Counted from the first letter of the stretch, positions 37,222-47,095 are shown. The stretch is DNA of 64,000 nucleotides from Prosthecobacter debontii (GCA_945860295.1 CAMAQH010000011.1:59442-123441); one strand, 5' to 3'. The notes: generated by a model from the sequence alone, not told the origin. Numbers and translations: made by a program.

Positions 37222-37851
37222 TCAACTCAGTCGATTTGCCAGCAACGATTCCACTTCGACGCGGACGGCGTTCAACTCTGCGGTGCAGTTGTATTTGGAT
37301 GAGGCAGCAACACGATAAGCCTCATCCCAATCAAACGGAACGACTCCCTTGCCGGTGAGAACTGTCGTCATTAATTTTTTCGCACAGACATCGTCGTCTT
37401 CACTGTACCCAACCCATTTGCGAGCGGCATAGACACGTCCGACTAAAGCATCTTCTATTGGTATGAGCATGACTTTGCCAATCGGGGTGGTGAACTTCGC
37501 AAACTCCTTCTTTGCCTTGTAGTCAATTTCTCCGAGCAGATCGACCCACAGGCCGCAGATGCTCCAGCTCTTGGCTCCGCCGTGAGACTTGATGTTGGGA
37601 ATCTGGCGCATAATCTCCTCTCGCTGCTCTTGGGTAGGTGTCGGCCAGCCTGCCCAGCAGATGTCTGTGTCACCTGACATGTAGGCACCATCGGTGTAGA
37701 ACTCGATGGCCGAGCCGCCGACGATGACCGGTTCAAAGCCGCGCTCACGAAACAACTCCGACACCAGTCCCGCGAGCAGCAGGGCTTTCGAGTTCAAATC
37801 CTGTTCCGCATTCACAATGACAAGTGCGGACTCGATTTCTGCGGTGGTCAT
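37222..37851 (-). CDS. Nucleotidyltransferase-fold protein (AbiEii/DUF6036-like)
   Basis: 209 residues from the ATG at 37851 (a TTG at 37887 is less likely). A helical N-terminus (LNSKALLLAGLVSELFRERG) precedes the minimal nucleotidyltransferase motif GGSAIEFYTDGAYMSGDTDI, that is GGS followed by DxD. A third acidic site may lie in WVDLLGEIDYKA. The C-terminus has IPIEDALVGRVYAARKW, a block common to these proteins. Members include toxins of type IV and MNT/HEPN-type systems and proteins of unknown role. It lies on the opposite strand to the genes on both sides, as an isolated two-gene unit. Confidence 0.75.
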   Translation of the reverse strand: MTTAEIESALVIVNAEQDLNSKALLLAGLVSELFRERGFEPVIVGGSAIEFYTDGAYMSGDTDICWAGWPTPTQEQREEIMRQIPNIKSHGGAKSWSICGLWVDLLGEIDYKAKKEFAKFTTPIGKVMLIPIEDALVGRVYAARKWVGYSEDDDVCAKKLMTTVLTGKGVVPFDWDEAYRVAASSKYNCTAELNAVRVEVESLLANRLS

Positions 37852-37952
37852 GGCGCTAGTATCTCCTGCGGGAGCACGTTTGGTCAAACCTCTTGTTGAT
37901 GATGGAAGCCAGCCTGCTCCGTCGTTGGATCAAGCCGCTCATTATCTCTGCC

Positions 37953-39398
37953 ATGAAACTCGCTCTCGCTCTGCTCCTCCCACTTTCCTGTTTCGCCGCC
38001 GATCCGCTGCTTGATCCCGCCGTGGTCACAGCGGCCATGAAAAAAGCTACCGCGTTTGCCACCTCGAAGCTCGCGGTGCATGGCGGCTACGCCTCGGCCT
38101 GGAAAAAAGACCTCAGCGCTGGCATGACCGAGCACAGCGAATCGAAGACCATCGTCTCCATCCAGCCTCCCGGCACTACCACGCTCGGCATGGCCTTTGT
38201 GAAGGCGTTTCAGGCCACGGGTGACACGCAGTTTCTCGATGCCGCCAAAGCCGCAGGCAAAGCGCTGATCGAATGCCAGCTCGCATCTGGAGGATGGGAC
38301 AGCGACTTCGATTTCGACGCGGAAAAGTCGAAGCAATACTACCTCCACCAGCAAGTGCTGGCTGGTGACAAAGAGCAAGGCAAACGCCGGAACTCCAGCA
38401 CACTTGACGACAACAAGACCCAGTCCGCGCTGCTCTTCCTCCTCGAACTCGCCCACCTGCCCGAGAGCAAAGGCGACGCTGTTTTGCAGGAAGCGCTGAG
38501 GTTCGGTCTCGACAGTCTCCTCGCAGCCCAATACCCGAACGGCGGCTGGCCGCAGCAGTTCGACGTCCCGGCTGATCCTTCGACTCCGATCAAGAAAGCC
38601 GCCTATCCGAAAGAGTGGTCCCGCACTTATCCGAAAGCGAAGTACACGAGCTTCTACACGCTGAACGACGGCAACATCCAACAGGTCGTGAAGCTACTGC
38701 TCCGCGCCCATGAACTCACGAAGGATGAGCGCTTCCTGAACAGCGCGAAGAAAGCCGGGGACTTCTTCATCCTCGCCCAGATGCCGGAGCCTCAGCCTGC
38801 CTGGGGGCAGCAGTACAATCATGACATGGAGCCAGTGTGGGCGCGTAAGTTTGAGCCGCCATGTGTCACGGGTGGAGAAAGTATCGGTGCCATGGAGACA
38901 CTGCATCAGTTGTATTTCGTGACGGGCGATGAAAAGTATCTCAAGCCTCTGCCCGCCGCCTTCGCCTGGTATGAGCGCTCCGCCTTGCCGGATGGTCAAT
39001 ATGCCCGCTTCTATGAACTCCAAACGAACAAGCCGCTCTACTTCGTGAAGGACACTTATGTACTGACCTATGACGACAGTAACATGCCCACGCATTACGG
39101 ATTCAAGCTGGACCACATTGCCCGTGATCTGGCCAAGCTGAAGGAACTCACGAAGGAGCCGCGCGAAACGCTTCTCGAAAAACGCTCAGGCCCAACCGAC
39201 GAGAAAAGCTGGACGAAGAGGGCCAAAGGAGCAGCCGGAAAAGCCAACTTGGCTCTCCAATCCCAGCAGCCCGATGGCTCCTGGATCAAAGGCGACGAGA
39301 TCGACGGCACCGAGTTCACCAAGCACCTCATGGCCATGGCCTATTACGTCGAAGCCGCAAAGAAAGGCGGCGAGACGTTTGCGAAGCAGCGCCAGTAA
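37953..39398 (+). CDS. Secreted pectate lyase, family PL10
   Basis: 481 residues from the ATG at 37953. Signal peptide 1-17 (LALALLLPLSCFA). The alpha/alpha toroid of PL10 is recognised by LIECQLASGGWDSDFDFDAE, AAQYPNGGWPQQFDVP, FYTLNDGNIQQVVKLLLRAH, PQPAWGQQYNHDMEPVWARK and FEPPCVTGGESIG. The C-terminal part (residues about 400-480) is a Lys-rich extension. It would cleave polygalacturonate by beta-elimination using calcium. It is followed by a decayed PSCyt/DUF1501 pair on the same strand. Confidence 0.9.
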   Translation: MKLALALLLPLSCFAADPLLDPAVVTAAMKKATAFATSKLAVHGGYASAWKKDLSAGMTEHSESKTIVSIQPPGTTTLGMAFVKAFQATGDTQFLDAAKAAGKALIECQLASGGWDSDFDFDAEKSKQYYLHQQVLAGDKEQGKRRNSSTLDDNKTQSALLFLLELAHLPESKGDAVLQEALRFGLDSLLAAQYPNGGWPQQFDVPADPSTPIKKAAYPKEWSRTYPKAKYTSFYTLNDGNIQQVVKLLLRAHELTKDERFLNSAKKAGDFFILAQMPEPQPAWGQQYNHDMEPVWARKFEPPCVTGGESIGAMETLHQLYFVTGDEKYLKPLPAAFAWYERSALPDGQYARFYELQTNKPLYFVKDTYVLTYDDSNMPTHYGFKLDHIARDLAKLKELTKEPRETLLEKRSGPTDEKSWTKRAKGAAGKANLALQSQQPDGSWIKGDEIDGTEFTKHLMAMAYYVEAAKKGGETFAKQRQ

Positions 39399-39545
39399 TT
39401 ATTATTGTTCTGCTTTCAGGTCAGTGGCGTTCCAGCAAGACATTTTTGCACCTTGAGTGTGCCGATCTTGCCGTTGGTTGGGCACTGATTGGCAAAGGCG
39501 TCCGGTGCTGACATGAGTGCCGGGATTGGCCGCGTTGGTTGTCGC

Positions 39546-40775
39546 ATGAAAGCCACGCTGCTCTTCTCCATCGCGACTGCTGTGCTCGGCACATCGGCCC
39601 TCCTCCACGCTGCAGACACCTCCGCCGCCTCGAAGCGGATTGATGACCTGCTCGTCAAAGGTTTGGCAAAGCACAAGCTCACGCCAAACGCGCCAGTCGA
39701 TGAAGCGACCTTCCTCCGCCGCACCTACCTCACCGTCATCGGACGCATCCCACTCAGGAGGAGGCCAGGCAGTTTCTCGATGCAAAAGACAGCGCCGAGC
39801 GCTCTAAGCTTATCGACTCCCTGCTCAATTCCGAAGGCTATGTGCACCACGCTTTCGACTACTGGGCCGACGTGTTCCGCGCGCAAAGCCAAGGCGTGGG
39901 TGACAGCACCACTTCGCAGAATTACCTGAGCTACCTCCGTCAGTCTCTGCGCGAAAACAAACCCTGGGATAAGATGGCCAGCGAACTCGTCACCGGCAGC
40001 GGTGCCTGCTTTGATAATGGAGCCATCGGCTGCTACATGTGGGATCGCGGCATGCCGCTGGACAACTTCTCCAACACCACACGCATCTTCCTCGGCACAC
40101 GCATGGAGTGCGCGCAGTGCCACGACCATCCTTTCGACAAATGGACGCAGAAGCAGTTCTACGAGATGGGTGCCTTCACGCAAAACATGACGGCTTCCAG
40201 CTACCGCTCGCCCGTTGTCGAAGAGACACAAAAAATGATCCGTCAGGACAAGTCACTCGACAAAGATATGCAGGATCTCATGCGCCAGGCCGTGACCGAA
40301 GTTACCCGCCCGCTGCGTGACAAGCGCGATCTCGACAACCGCCGCCAGCTCGCCGGTTTGCTCGATCAAACCGAAGCCAGCCTGCTCTTCGAAGCCTTCG
40401 AACAAGTCGCCGCCGCCATGAAGGAGCAGAACAAAGAGTTCGATACTCTGCGCAAGGAACTCGATGAAGCCCGCGCCAAGAACGACAAAGAAAAGTCCAA
40501 AGATATCCAGCGTCGCCTAGGTGAAAGTTAGCGCACCCTGCGCAAGACCGTCTCCTAGTGCTTCTGCGCCGCCGCCAGCAAGTCCAGCAACGAGAAGGTC
40601 AAAGCCAAGCTCAAGGAAATCGCCGCTGGTGGAGCCATGAAGATGGCCATGATGAACCTCATGGAAGGTGCCCGCGTCGATGCCAAGGACATGCCCATGT
40701 CCTCCGAACTCACTCAGCGTATCGGCAGCGACAGCGTGCTGCTTGGCATCAAAGATCCGAAGTCCCGCGCTCGTG
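39546..40775 (+). pseudogene. Decayed DUF1549 (PSCyt-type) gene
   Basis: A signal peptide start (MKATLLFSIATAVLGTSALL at 39546) leads into LRRTYLTVIGRIP. At about 39749 a CCC run has lost one base; reading then resumes in the next frame with QEEARQFLDAKDSAERSKLI and continues through MECAQCHDHPFDKWTQKQFY. Two in-frame TAG stops follow at 40529-40531 and 40556-40558, with coding-like sequence on after them to KDPKSRA at about 40770. There the gene breaks off into a DUF1501 tail. This is a different subfamily (CHDHPFDKW) from the other PSCyt proteins here. Confidence 0.85.
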
Positions 40776-41110
40776 CAGGATATGGAGGCTCGTGGACTGC
40801 TCGCCAGCACCATGATCGTCGTCACGTCCGAGCTCGGCCGCACGCCGAAGATCAATCATAACCAGGCCGCGATCACTACCCCGTCTTCAGCTTCGTGCTC
40901 ATCGGCGGCGGTATCAAAGGCGGCACGAAATGGGGCTCCACAGACAAAGCCGGTGCCGCTCCCGTGGATGGCAAAGTCTCCCCGCCCGACATCAACGCCA
41001 CCATCGGTTATGCTCTCGGCCTGCCGCTTGATCAGGTGATCTACTCGCTAAGCAAGCGCCCCTTCACCGTCGCTGACAAGGGGCAGCCGCTGACGCATTT
41101 GTTTGCGTGA
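40768..41110 (+). pseudogene. Decayed DUF1501 C-terminal third
   Basis: Starts abruptly at LVQDMEARGLLASTMIVVTS then ELGRTPKINHN, a normal DUF1501 active-region block. A one-base loss near 40862 (GGG to GG) shifts the frame before GRDHYPVFSFVLIGGGIKGG, and the tail runs to SKRPFTVADKGQPLTHLFA and a stop. The N-terminal two thirds are missing, so the deletion joined this gene to the DUF1549 gene upstream. Confidence 0.85.
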
Positions 41111-41117
41111 GTCTGAC

Positions 41118-41789
41118 TCAGCGTTCGCCCACGATCAGGAAATTGTTAAACGGCGTGCCGCCCCACATGGGTTCGATGCGCACTCTGAGTCCTGCGGCTT
41201 CCAGCACACGGCGGAACTGCGGGGCGTCGGGGTAGCGGGTGGGGGCGGCTTTCATCCATAGGCAAAGCTTGGCAAAATAGTCGCAGAGGACAGTGATGCG
41301 GAAGCGCCAGGAGTCATCGCGCAGGCCAGAGCGGATGACGAGCTTGGCGCCCGGAGCCACTCGTTTGGCGGCTGCGGTGAGTAGGGTGTCCTGCTCGGAC
41401 TCGGTGAAAAATTGCAGGATGTCGAGGATGACGACATGACCGCTGAACTCGGGCACGGTTGTGCGTGCATCCCCGGCGGTGAAGCTGAGCTGCGTGTGGC
41501 CTGCCAACGCGGCCATGTGTTTGGCGGCGGTGATCTTGCGTTCGTCATAGTCGAAGCCGGTGACAGGAACGGTGTGACCACAGGCACGGATGTAATGAGA
41601 AAGCAGGCCGATGCCGCAGCCGGTGTCGAGTAGCGGCGCTGTGCTGCCAGCGATCTCACGCATCACGGCACCATACACGGGGTCACTGCGTAGCTTAGCT
41701 CGGGTGTAGTGGCGGTCCCAGCGCCGCTTGCAAAGACGGGCGATTTTCTCCAGAGCCTCAGTGCTGGGAGTTGGCACGCTTGGGGTCAT
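41118..41789 (-). CDS. Class I SAM-dependent methyltransferase
   Basis: 223 residues from the ATG at 41789, set by the ATGA overlap with the glycosyltransferase stop. Motif I is LLDTGCGIGLLSHYI, motif II has VTGFDYDERKITAAKHMA, and motif IV is VVILDILQFFTESEQD. The end is MWGGTPFNNFLIVGER. It would methylate a small molecule or lipid. Being coupled to a GT2 enzyme, a role in modifying a glycolipid or lipid precursor is likely, but the acceptor is unknown. Confidence 0.88.
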   Translation of the reverse strand: MTPSVPTPSTEALEKIARLCKRRWDRHYTRAKLRSDPVYGAVMREIAGSTAPLLDTGCGIGLLSHYIRACGHTVPVTGFDYDERKITAAKHMAALAGHTQLSFTAGDARTTVPEFSGHVVILDILQFFTESEQDTLLTAAAKRVAPGAKLVIRSGLRDDSWRFRITVLCDYFAKLCLWMKAAPTRYPDAPQFRRVLEAAGLRVRIEPMWGGTPFNNFLIVGER

Positions 41790-42538
41790 GGTTTCAGCGG
41801 ATTGCGAGCGCGCAGAAGTAGGTGCGGGATGCGCCAGAGAAAGCCGATGAGCAAGCGAGCATGCATCCATGTCAGTAGGACGTTATCGCGGAAGTAACGA
41901 AACTGCGACACGCCGCCTTCCTCGGTCGTGAGGTAGCGAACCTTCGTCGGCACCGCGAGCATCGGCACGGCCTGCCAGGCGAGGCGCACGGAGATCTCCG
42001 TGTCGTAATCAAAGCGGCGTGCCCAGCGTGTGCCGCGAAAGGCATCGATCAGCGGTTTGACGGGATACAGTCTCATGCCAAAGAGAGAATCAGGGATGCC
42101 CCAGCTGAGCGTTTCGATGTTCGTCCAACCGTTGGAAATTTTACGCCCTTGCACACGCAGTTGAGGAGCCTCGGGGCCGAAGATTGGGTAGCCCATCAGG
42201 GCAGCATCAGGGTGCTCTTTTGCCAGTGTGAGGAAGTGCGGAATGTCATCGGCAGGATGCTGACCATCGGCATCCATCGTCAGCACATGAGTGAAGCCTG
42301 CGTTACGAGCGAGGCGTGCGCCGAAGAGCACAGCCGCGCCTTCGCCACTGTTTTCTGGCAGAGTCAGCACGCGCAGTCCGGCATGGGCTGCTAGCAGAGG
42401 CTTGAGCAAAGCCTCGCTGCCATCTGTGCTACCATCCATGACAACCCACACCTCGGGCCACTGGGCCAGCACTTCCTCTACGGTGCGCGGGAGGATGCGT
42501 CCGGTGTTGTAGCTGGGGATGAGGACTAGTGGTTTCAT
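41786..42538 (-). CDS. Glycosyltransferase family 2
   Basis: 250 residues. The nucleotide-sugar site begins VLIPSYNTGRILPRTVEEVL, with VMDGSTDGS and the metal-binding LTMDADGQHPADDIPHFL. The region YDTEISVRLAWQAVPMLAVP fits the acceptor site of dolichyl-phosphate mannose synthase-like GT2 enzymes. The basic C-terminus (LLIGFLWRIPHLLLRARN) may contact the membrane. It is the first gene of a two-gene unit with the methyltransferase and probably transfers a sugar to a lipid carrier. Confidence 0.9.
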   Translation of the reverse strand: MKPLVLIPSYNTGRILPRTVEEVLAQWPEVWVVMDGSTDGSEALLKPLLAAHAGLRVLTLPENSGEGAAVLFGARLARNAGFTHVLTMDADGQHPADDIPHFLTLAKEHPDAALMGYPIFGPEAPQLRVQGRKISNGWTNIETLSWGIPDSLFGMRLYPVKPLIDAFRGTRWARRFDYDTEISVRLAWQAVPMLAVPTKVRYLTTEEGGVSQFRYFRDNVLLTWMHARLLIGFLWRIPHLLLRARNPLKP

Positions 42539-42661
42539 TGGGGGTGCATAGGGTGGAAAGGAAATGCTCCCTGTCCATCAAAGCTCATTTTTCGTCGCAG
42601 GTTCGCCACGCATCGCGCATTTGCTGTGGGGGCACATCCGCGTAGTCTCCGCGCCCCAATC

Positions 42662-45016
42662 ATGCCGCCACCCAATCACCGCCGTCAGCAACGTCGTCCC
42701 ACACCGCCTTCTGCCCCACTCGTGTCTCTGGTGGTGATCGTGAGTGAGGCTGAGCAATGGCGCAGTGCGCAGAATGGCAAGCCGGGGCGTGGTGCGCTGC
42801 GTGACTACTGGCGCGCGCAGGATGCCAAGCATGGAGCGCGTCCCGATTATCAACTGTGGCGGCATACGCAATGTGCTGACTCGCCACCAGAACGGCGGCA
42901 AGATGTGACGCAGCTCGCCGTGCAGGCGCTCCGTGCCAAGGACGTAGAGATGAGCTTTGCGGCTTTGGTGCTGGTGCTCGGCTGGTTGATCGAGGGTGAG
43001 CGCGGTGATTCTGGGAACCGTCTAAAGCCGGTGCTCCAAATGGAGATAAAGAGGCACACGCATGAACTGGTGCGCTGGCTCGGTGCTGTGGTGATGGGAG
43101 ACGAACCTGCCGGATTGCTGCAAACGCTGAGCGCGATCTTCTCTAAAATAGAACCCGGCTGGAAACTCGGGCGTGCGGTGAACCTGAGTTTTATAGCTGA
43201 GCAAAAAAGTCTGCCCGTGCCTGTTAGCAAACTTAGGCGCTGGCTGCTGATTGCGCTGCGGCGTCTAGTGTCTAAGAGCGATCCGACCGATCAGACGGAT
43301 CAGTCTGAGCTTCTCAAAAACACCGCCGCTTGGCAGATGACCGTCTGGCGGCTCCAGCATGAGGCGGGAGCGCCACATGTGGTTCAGGTGGAACTGCTGC
43401 TGGAGACCGCCGCCACGCTGCGCTGCGCGGGGCAGATGCATGAAGCTGTGCGGCTCATTTGTTTAGCACTGCATCTGCTGCCTGAGCGCGCGGCTGCACC
43501 GCTAGTGCAGCGCTGTCGTGTGGCTGCGTGGACCTTGGCAGAGGCTGGACTGACGGCTCCACTAGGATTGGGTGTGTCGATGGATGATCTGCCATTTCCT
43601 GGCGAGCCAGCGTCGAGTGAAAAGGGGCAGGAAGCCACGCTCTTGTTCCAAGACGACGCCGATCTTTTTCAGCAACGTTTGAAACTTGAGGTGACTGAAG
43701 ACGCTGACTGGCAAAAGCTACGCGCGGCGGGTGTTGTTTTGAATCATCCGCTGGCAGCACTGGCTTGGATCGGCAAGAAGGCGCAGTCGTATGCGCTGAA
43801 GAAGCAGCATGATTTGTTGCAAGCTGCCGCAAGACTCGCTACACGACATCATTCGTTAGTCACGCTTGGTCGCATCCTCGCCGAGTCCCCAGAATCTGCT
43901 GCGCAGGTGATGGCCTATGCGAGCGCTCTGCGTGAGTCACAGCGTCGAATGCCCGTGCTGCGTGACTCCGAGTGCTGGCATTCCATGGCGACATGTCTTT
44001 CCATCGCCTGGGGCAAGCTGGAGGCTGATGCGATTCGCGATGAGGAAATCATTTATAGGCTGCATGAAACGCTTTTGGACCGTGAAGTCACCGTCGTTCG
44101 CTGCCTTCCTGCCGAGCTGCGTGTGCTGGCGCTGCGGCATCTGCATGGTCGTCGTTCGCCATCGCCTCTCGTCGAGGCATTGGCGGCCGATCCGCGTTTG
44201 ATGCAGCAGCTCGAACATCAGCGCGCGGTGGAGCTATGGTCACTGGCTTCTGAGATTCGTGAGCGTCAAGAACTCGCCAATACCGTCTGGGTCAGCGTGG
44301 TGATGAAGGGCGAACTGTCCTCTGGCAGATACAGTTGGATCGTGCAGAGCAGCGCAGGCCGTCAGATGCAGCAGGGACGTTTGCGTTTCGGCGCAGCGGG
44401 TGAGGCGCTTGATCTAAAACCACTGATGCAAGAGATCGCAAAAGCTGTGGCACAGCTCGGTGCCTCGGCTGAGTATGTTTTGCTCGCTGTGGATGCGTCA
44501 TTGTCTAATCAACCCTGGCAGCAGCACCTGCACACGACGGTGAGTTTCATCCCAAGCTGGGAGTGGGCCTTCCGCGCGCTGCGCGATTCTGAGAAGCCGA
44601 AGGACGTGGTCTTTGAAGTGCTCACGCCGATTGAAAGCACCGCGACTGTCGCAGCACCTGCAACCGGTCCGCTATCCCAAGCCTGTCTTCTCCTGCCTGG
44701 CAGCGAAAGCACTGATGCCAATACACGCTGGACCGTTATAGGCACGGCTGAAACACGCCGTTCTCTGAGCCTCGGCACGCATTCCGTGATAATCAGTGAG
44801 GCACCGCTGAAGCGGGGTGACATCAAGCAAGATCTGACACGACTCAGCTTGGCCCAGGCAAGCCGTCTCTTGCTAGTTTCTGAGCGCCCGCTCACCGCTT
44901 CTGATCGCGTGCCCTTTGAGCAACAGATGTTATCCGAGGATGCAAAGATCACGCTGTCTGCACGAATCAAAACCTTGAGTGCCGACTCTTGGAGAGTCAG
45001 TGGGCTGCCATGGTGA
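42662..45016 (+). CDS. Large helical protein of unknown function, possibly CHAT-like at its end
   Basis: 784 residues from the ATG at 42662 (a GTG at 42626 is possible). No signal peptide or membrane helix. The central 500 residues are mostly helical with TPR-like amphipathic repeats (VELLLETAATLRCAGQMHEA, VRLICLALHLLPERAAAP). The C-terminal 220 residues resemble a CHAT (caspase-like) domain: YVLLAVDASLSNQPWQQHLH then VSFIPSWEWAFRAL. The expected catalytic His and Cys regions read THSVIISEAP and LLVSERPL, with neither residue. It is therefore either an inactive CHAT relative or a different fold. No clear homologue is recognised. Confidence 0.75.
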   Translation: MPPPNHRRQQRRPTPPSAPLVSLVVIVSEAEQWRSAQNGKPGRGALRDYWRAQDAKHGARPDYQLWRHTQCADSPPERRQDVTQLAVQALRAKDVEMSFAALVLVLGWLIEGERGDSGNRLKPVLQMEIKRHTHELVRWLGAVVMGDEPAGLLQTLSAIFSKIEPGWKLGRAVNLSFIAEQKSLPVPVSKLRRWLLIALRRLVSKSDPTDQTDQSELLKNTAAWQMTVWRLQHEAGAPHVVQVELLLETAATLRCAGQMHEAVRLICLALHLLPERAAAPLVQRCRVAAWTLAEAGLTAPLGLGVSMDDLPFPGEPASSEKGQEATLLFQDDADLFQQRLKLEVTEDADWQKLRAAGVVLNHPLAALAWIGKKAQSYALKKQHDLLQAAARLATRHHSLVTLGRILAESPESAAQVMAYASALRESQRRMPVLRDSECWHSMATCLSIAWGKLEADAIRDEEIIYRLHETLLDREVTVVRCLPAELRVLALRHLHGRRSPSPLVEALAADPRLMQQLEHQRAVELWSLASEIRERQELANTVWVSVVMKGELSSGRYSWIVQSSAGRQMQQGRLRFGAAGEALDLKPLMQEIAKAVAQLGASAEYVLLAVDASLSNQPWQQHLHTTVSFIPSWEWAFRALRDSEKPKDVVFEVLTPIESTATVAAPATGPLSQACLLLPGSESTDANTRWTVIGTAETRRSLSLGTHSVIISEAPLKRGDIKQDLTRLSLAQASRLLLVSERPLTASDRVPFEQQMLSEDAKITLSARIKTLSADSWRVSGLPW

Positions 45017-47095
45017 TCATCGCCACTCGAGCTGACCGGTAGCATTGCTTTCGTACTTCACGGGCACGGCTTTATCGGGGTGCTTGGGGCCTTCGCGGAG
45101 GAGGCGACCTTGGGTGTCGAACCAATAGGTGTGGCCGGCTTGATACCTGATCCACCCGAGACGCTGACTGGTGGTTTCATCATAGCGGAAGACATCACGC
45201 CAGGGCTTTGGTGTGGTAAGGCGCGGGTCCACCCACGCGGGGGCGATGGAGCGATCGAGTGCTTCTGGGAAGAGGACTTGGCTGAGCACGGTCAGGTTTA
45301 GCTCTCGTAGGTAGTGTCGCTCTGCTGGGCTGAGTTTATCGGGCGCGGTGGCGGTGGATATTTTACCACTGGCTTGCTCGATCAAAATGCCGAGATCGAC
45401 CAATCGTCTGATCTCGTTGCGAATGTCCGCCGTTGCCGATGGCTTGGTCGAGTTAGTGGCGAGTGTGGTGAGTTTTTTTTGATAGGAAAAATATAGGTCA
45501 GGGAAGGTGCTCAAGGTATCGAGAGATCTGGCGATAGCGCTTCGCACGGTCAGGCCACGTCCCCCTGGTAATTTGTTATCGAGAGCAGCGGCAAGGTCAG
45601 TCTCTAGGTCGGCTTTCATTTTCATCGCAGCATCCTTGCGCACCGGGTCTTTTTCGAGGCTGTTGATCACTTGGAGGCGCTTGTTCAAAGGTAGCCAAAC
45701 GGCTTGAATAGCCATGCGTTCTTCGTTGGTGAGCAACTGCGCAATGAGCTGGCTGCGCACGCCATCGCCAGCAATGGAGACATCCAGCATGGCGCGCAGC
45801 CAGCGGGTGTCTTTACTGGTGAGTGGTAGCCCGATGTCAGGATTGGCTGCCTGATATTCGATCTCGGTGAGTGAGCCGCGCTGATCATAAAAACGACGTT
45901 CATTCGGCAGCATGAAGAAGCTGATGATCGCGGGCGCACTGACACTGATGCCATTGCTGGCAAAGACGGCGATGTCCACACGATTGCTGCGGATGCCTGT
46001 GGCGGTAATCATGGGCGGATGCCAGCGCACCCGGAGTCGTGCATACGGGCTTTTTCCTGAGTAGTCGAGCCGCACGAGTTTCGGGTCACCTTGCAGCACT
46101 TGGAGCATGATTTTGACTGGCCGCTTCATCAGGTCTGCTGTTTTGCCGAGAAAGAGCAACATGCCGTACTCGTCCACACTTCCTCGCATGACGCGGGCGA
46201 TGGACATTGGCGTGTCAGCGAGTTTATGAGTGAGCGTATTCGGCTTTTCAAAGAAGTCTTTGTCCGCAAGCAGTTCAGTTTCATCGACAGCGCTGATCTG
46301 CACCAGCGGCGGGATTTTAGCCGGAGTCATTTCATGGGCGAGCTGCACCATTTTTTCTTCATCAAGCTTAACGGAATCAAATACGACTGGATGCGCATTG
46401 CCGGAAAAATAGTCCAGTTCGTTAACGACCATCTTGTTAGATTTGCGGAAGATGCTCTGAACCGTGGGCATCAGGACGCGCTGTTTGATCAGCATCTCCT
46501 GAGTCTCTGGTGGAAACGCGGCGATGGTGGACAAGACGGCCTCTACAAAAGGCATGTCACTCAAAGAGGAGCCCTGAGAGATGATGGAGTATAAGTTGTT
46601 GATCGGGAAAAGATCACCATAACCACCGACGCCATTAGCACCGATGTCGTGATCCTGATGCTCTGGGTAAATCATCAGGTTATTCGCCAGATACTGCAAC
46701 ATCTGAAACTGGGGGCCTCTTGGCTCCATCTGGTAGAGGCGCGGCAGACTACCACCTTGAGTTGCCCCTGCGGCCATGGAGCAATTTCCCACCGTCGGCC
46801 TCAGGCGCAGTTGAGAGGCGAGACCTTTCGGGGCGCCGCTGGTGGCGTCGTGTTTGAAGATTTCGAGCTGCGGATACTTGGGCGCATTCAGCGGCGAATG
46901 CTGATCGTCCCGGTTCTCATAGGTGATGGCGGAAAGGCCAGCCGCGGTGCCTGCGCTATACCATTGGTTGAGCAAAGTGCCGACTGGATCTTGGCGAGTT
47001 GTCACCTGAGCCTGGGCGCTCAGGCCAAGGCTCAGCGTCAGAAGCCAGACCCAATGGAGTGTCGGCGGTCGATGGCAGAAATGGAAGAAACACAC
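45017..47095 (-). CDS. Large secreted protein of unknown function
   Basis: 692 residues from a GTG at 47095; no in-frame ATG exists near the signal peptide (LHWVWLLTLSLGLSAQAQ). The mature protein begins VTTRQDPVGTLLNQWYSAG and shows no family I know. Visible features: GGYGDLFPINNLYSIISQGS, a beta-rich central part (ARLRVRWHPPMITATGIRSN), a helical region around 470-560 and a C-terminal WFDTQGRLLREGPKHPD. It ends back-to-back with the CHAT-like gene, with no bases between the two stop codons. Secretion is inferred. Confidence 0.75.
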   Translation of the reverse strand: MCFFHFCHRPPTLHWVWLLTLSLGLSAQAQVTTRQDPVGTLLNQWYSAGTAAGLSAITYENRDDQHSPLNAPKYPQLEIFKHDATSGAPKGLASQLRLRPTVGNCSMAAGATQGGSLPRLYQMEPRGPQFQMLQYLANNLMIYPEHQDHDIGANGVGGYGDLFPINNLYSIISQGSSLSDMPFVEAVLSTIAAFPPETQEMLIKQRVLMPTVQSIFRKSNKMVVNELDYFSGNAHPVVFDSVKLDEEKMVQLAHEMTPAKIPPLVQISAVDETELLADKDFFEKPNTLTHKLADTPMSIARVMRGSVDEYGMLLFLGKTADLMKRPVKIMLQVLQGDPKLVRLDYSGKSPYARLRVRWHPPMITATGIRSNRVDIAVFASNGISVSAPAIISFFMLPNERRFYDQRGSLTEIEYQAANPDIGLPLTSKDTRWLRAMLDVSIAGDGVRSQLIAQLLTNEERMAIQAVWLPLNKRLQVINSLEKDPVRKDAAMKMKADLETDLAAALDNKLPGGRGLTVRSAIARSLDTLSTFPDLYFSYQKKLTTLATNSTKPSATADIRNEIRRLVDLGILIEQASGKISTATAPDKLSPAERHYLRELNLTVLSQVLFPEALDRSIAPAWVDPRLTTPKPWRDVFRYDETTSQRLGWIRYQAGHTYWFDTQGRLLREGPKHPDKAVPVKYESNATGQLEWR

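Noticed and set aside
39416..39547. Minus-strand frame ending NQCPTNGKIGTLKVQKCLAG
   Set aside because: The two Cys residues gave it some appeal as the tail of a lost gene, but there is no start or family match; left unassigned.
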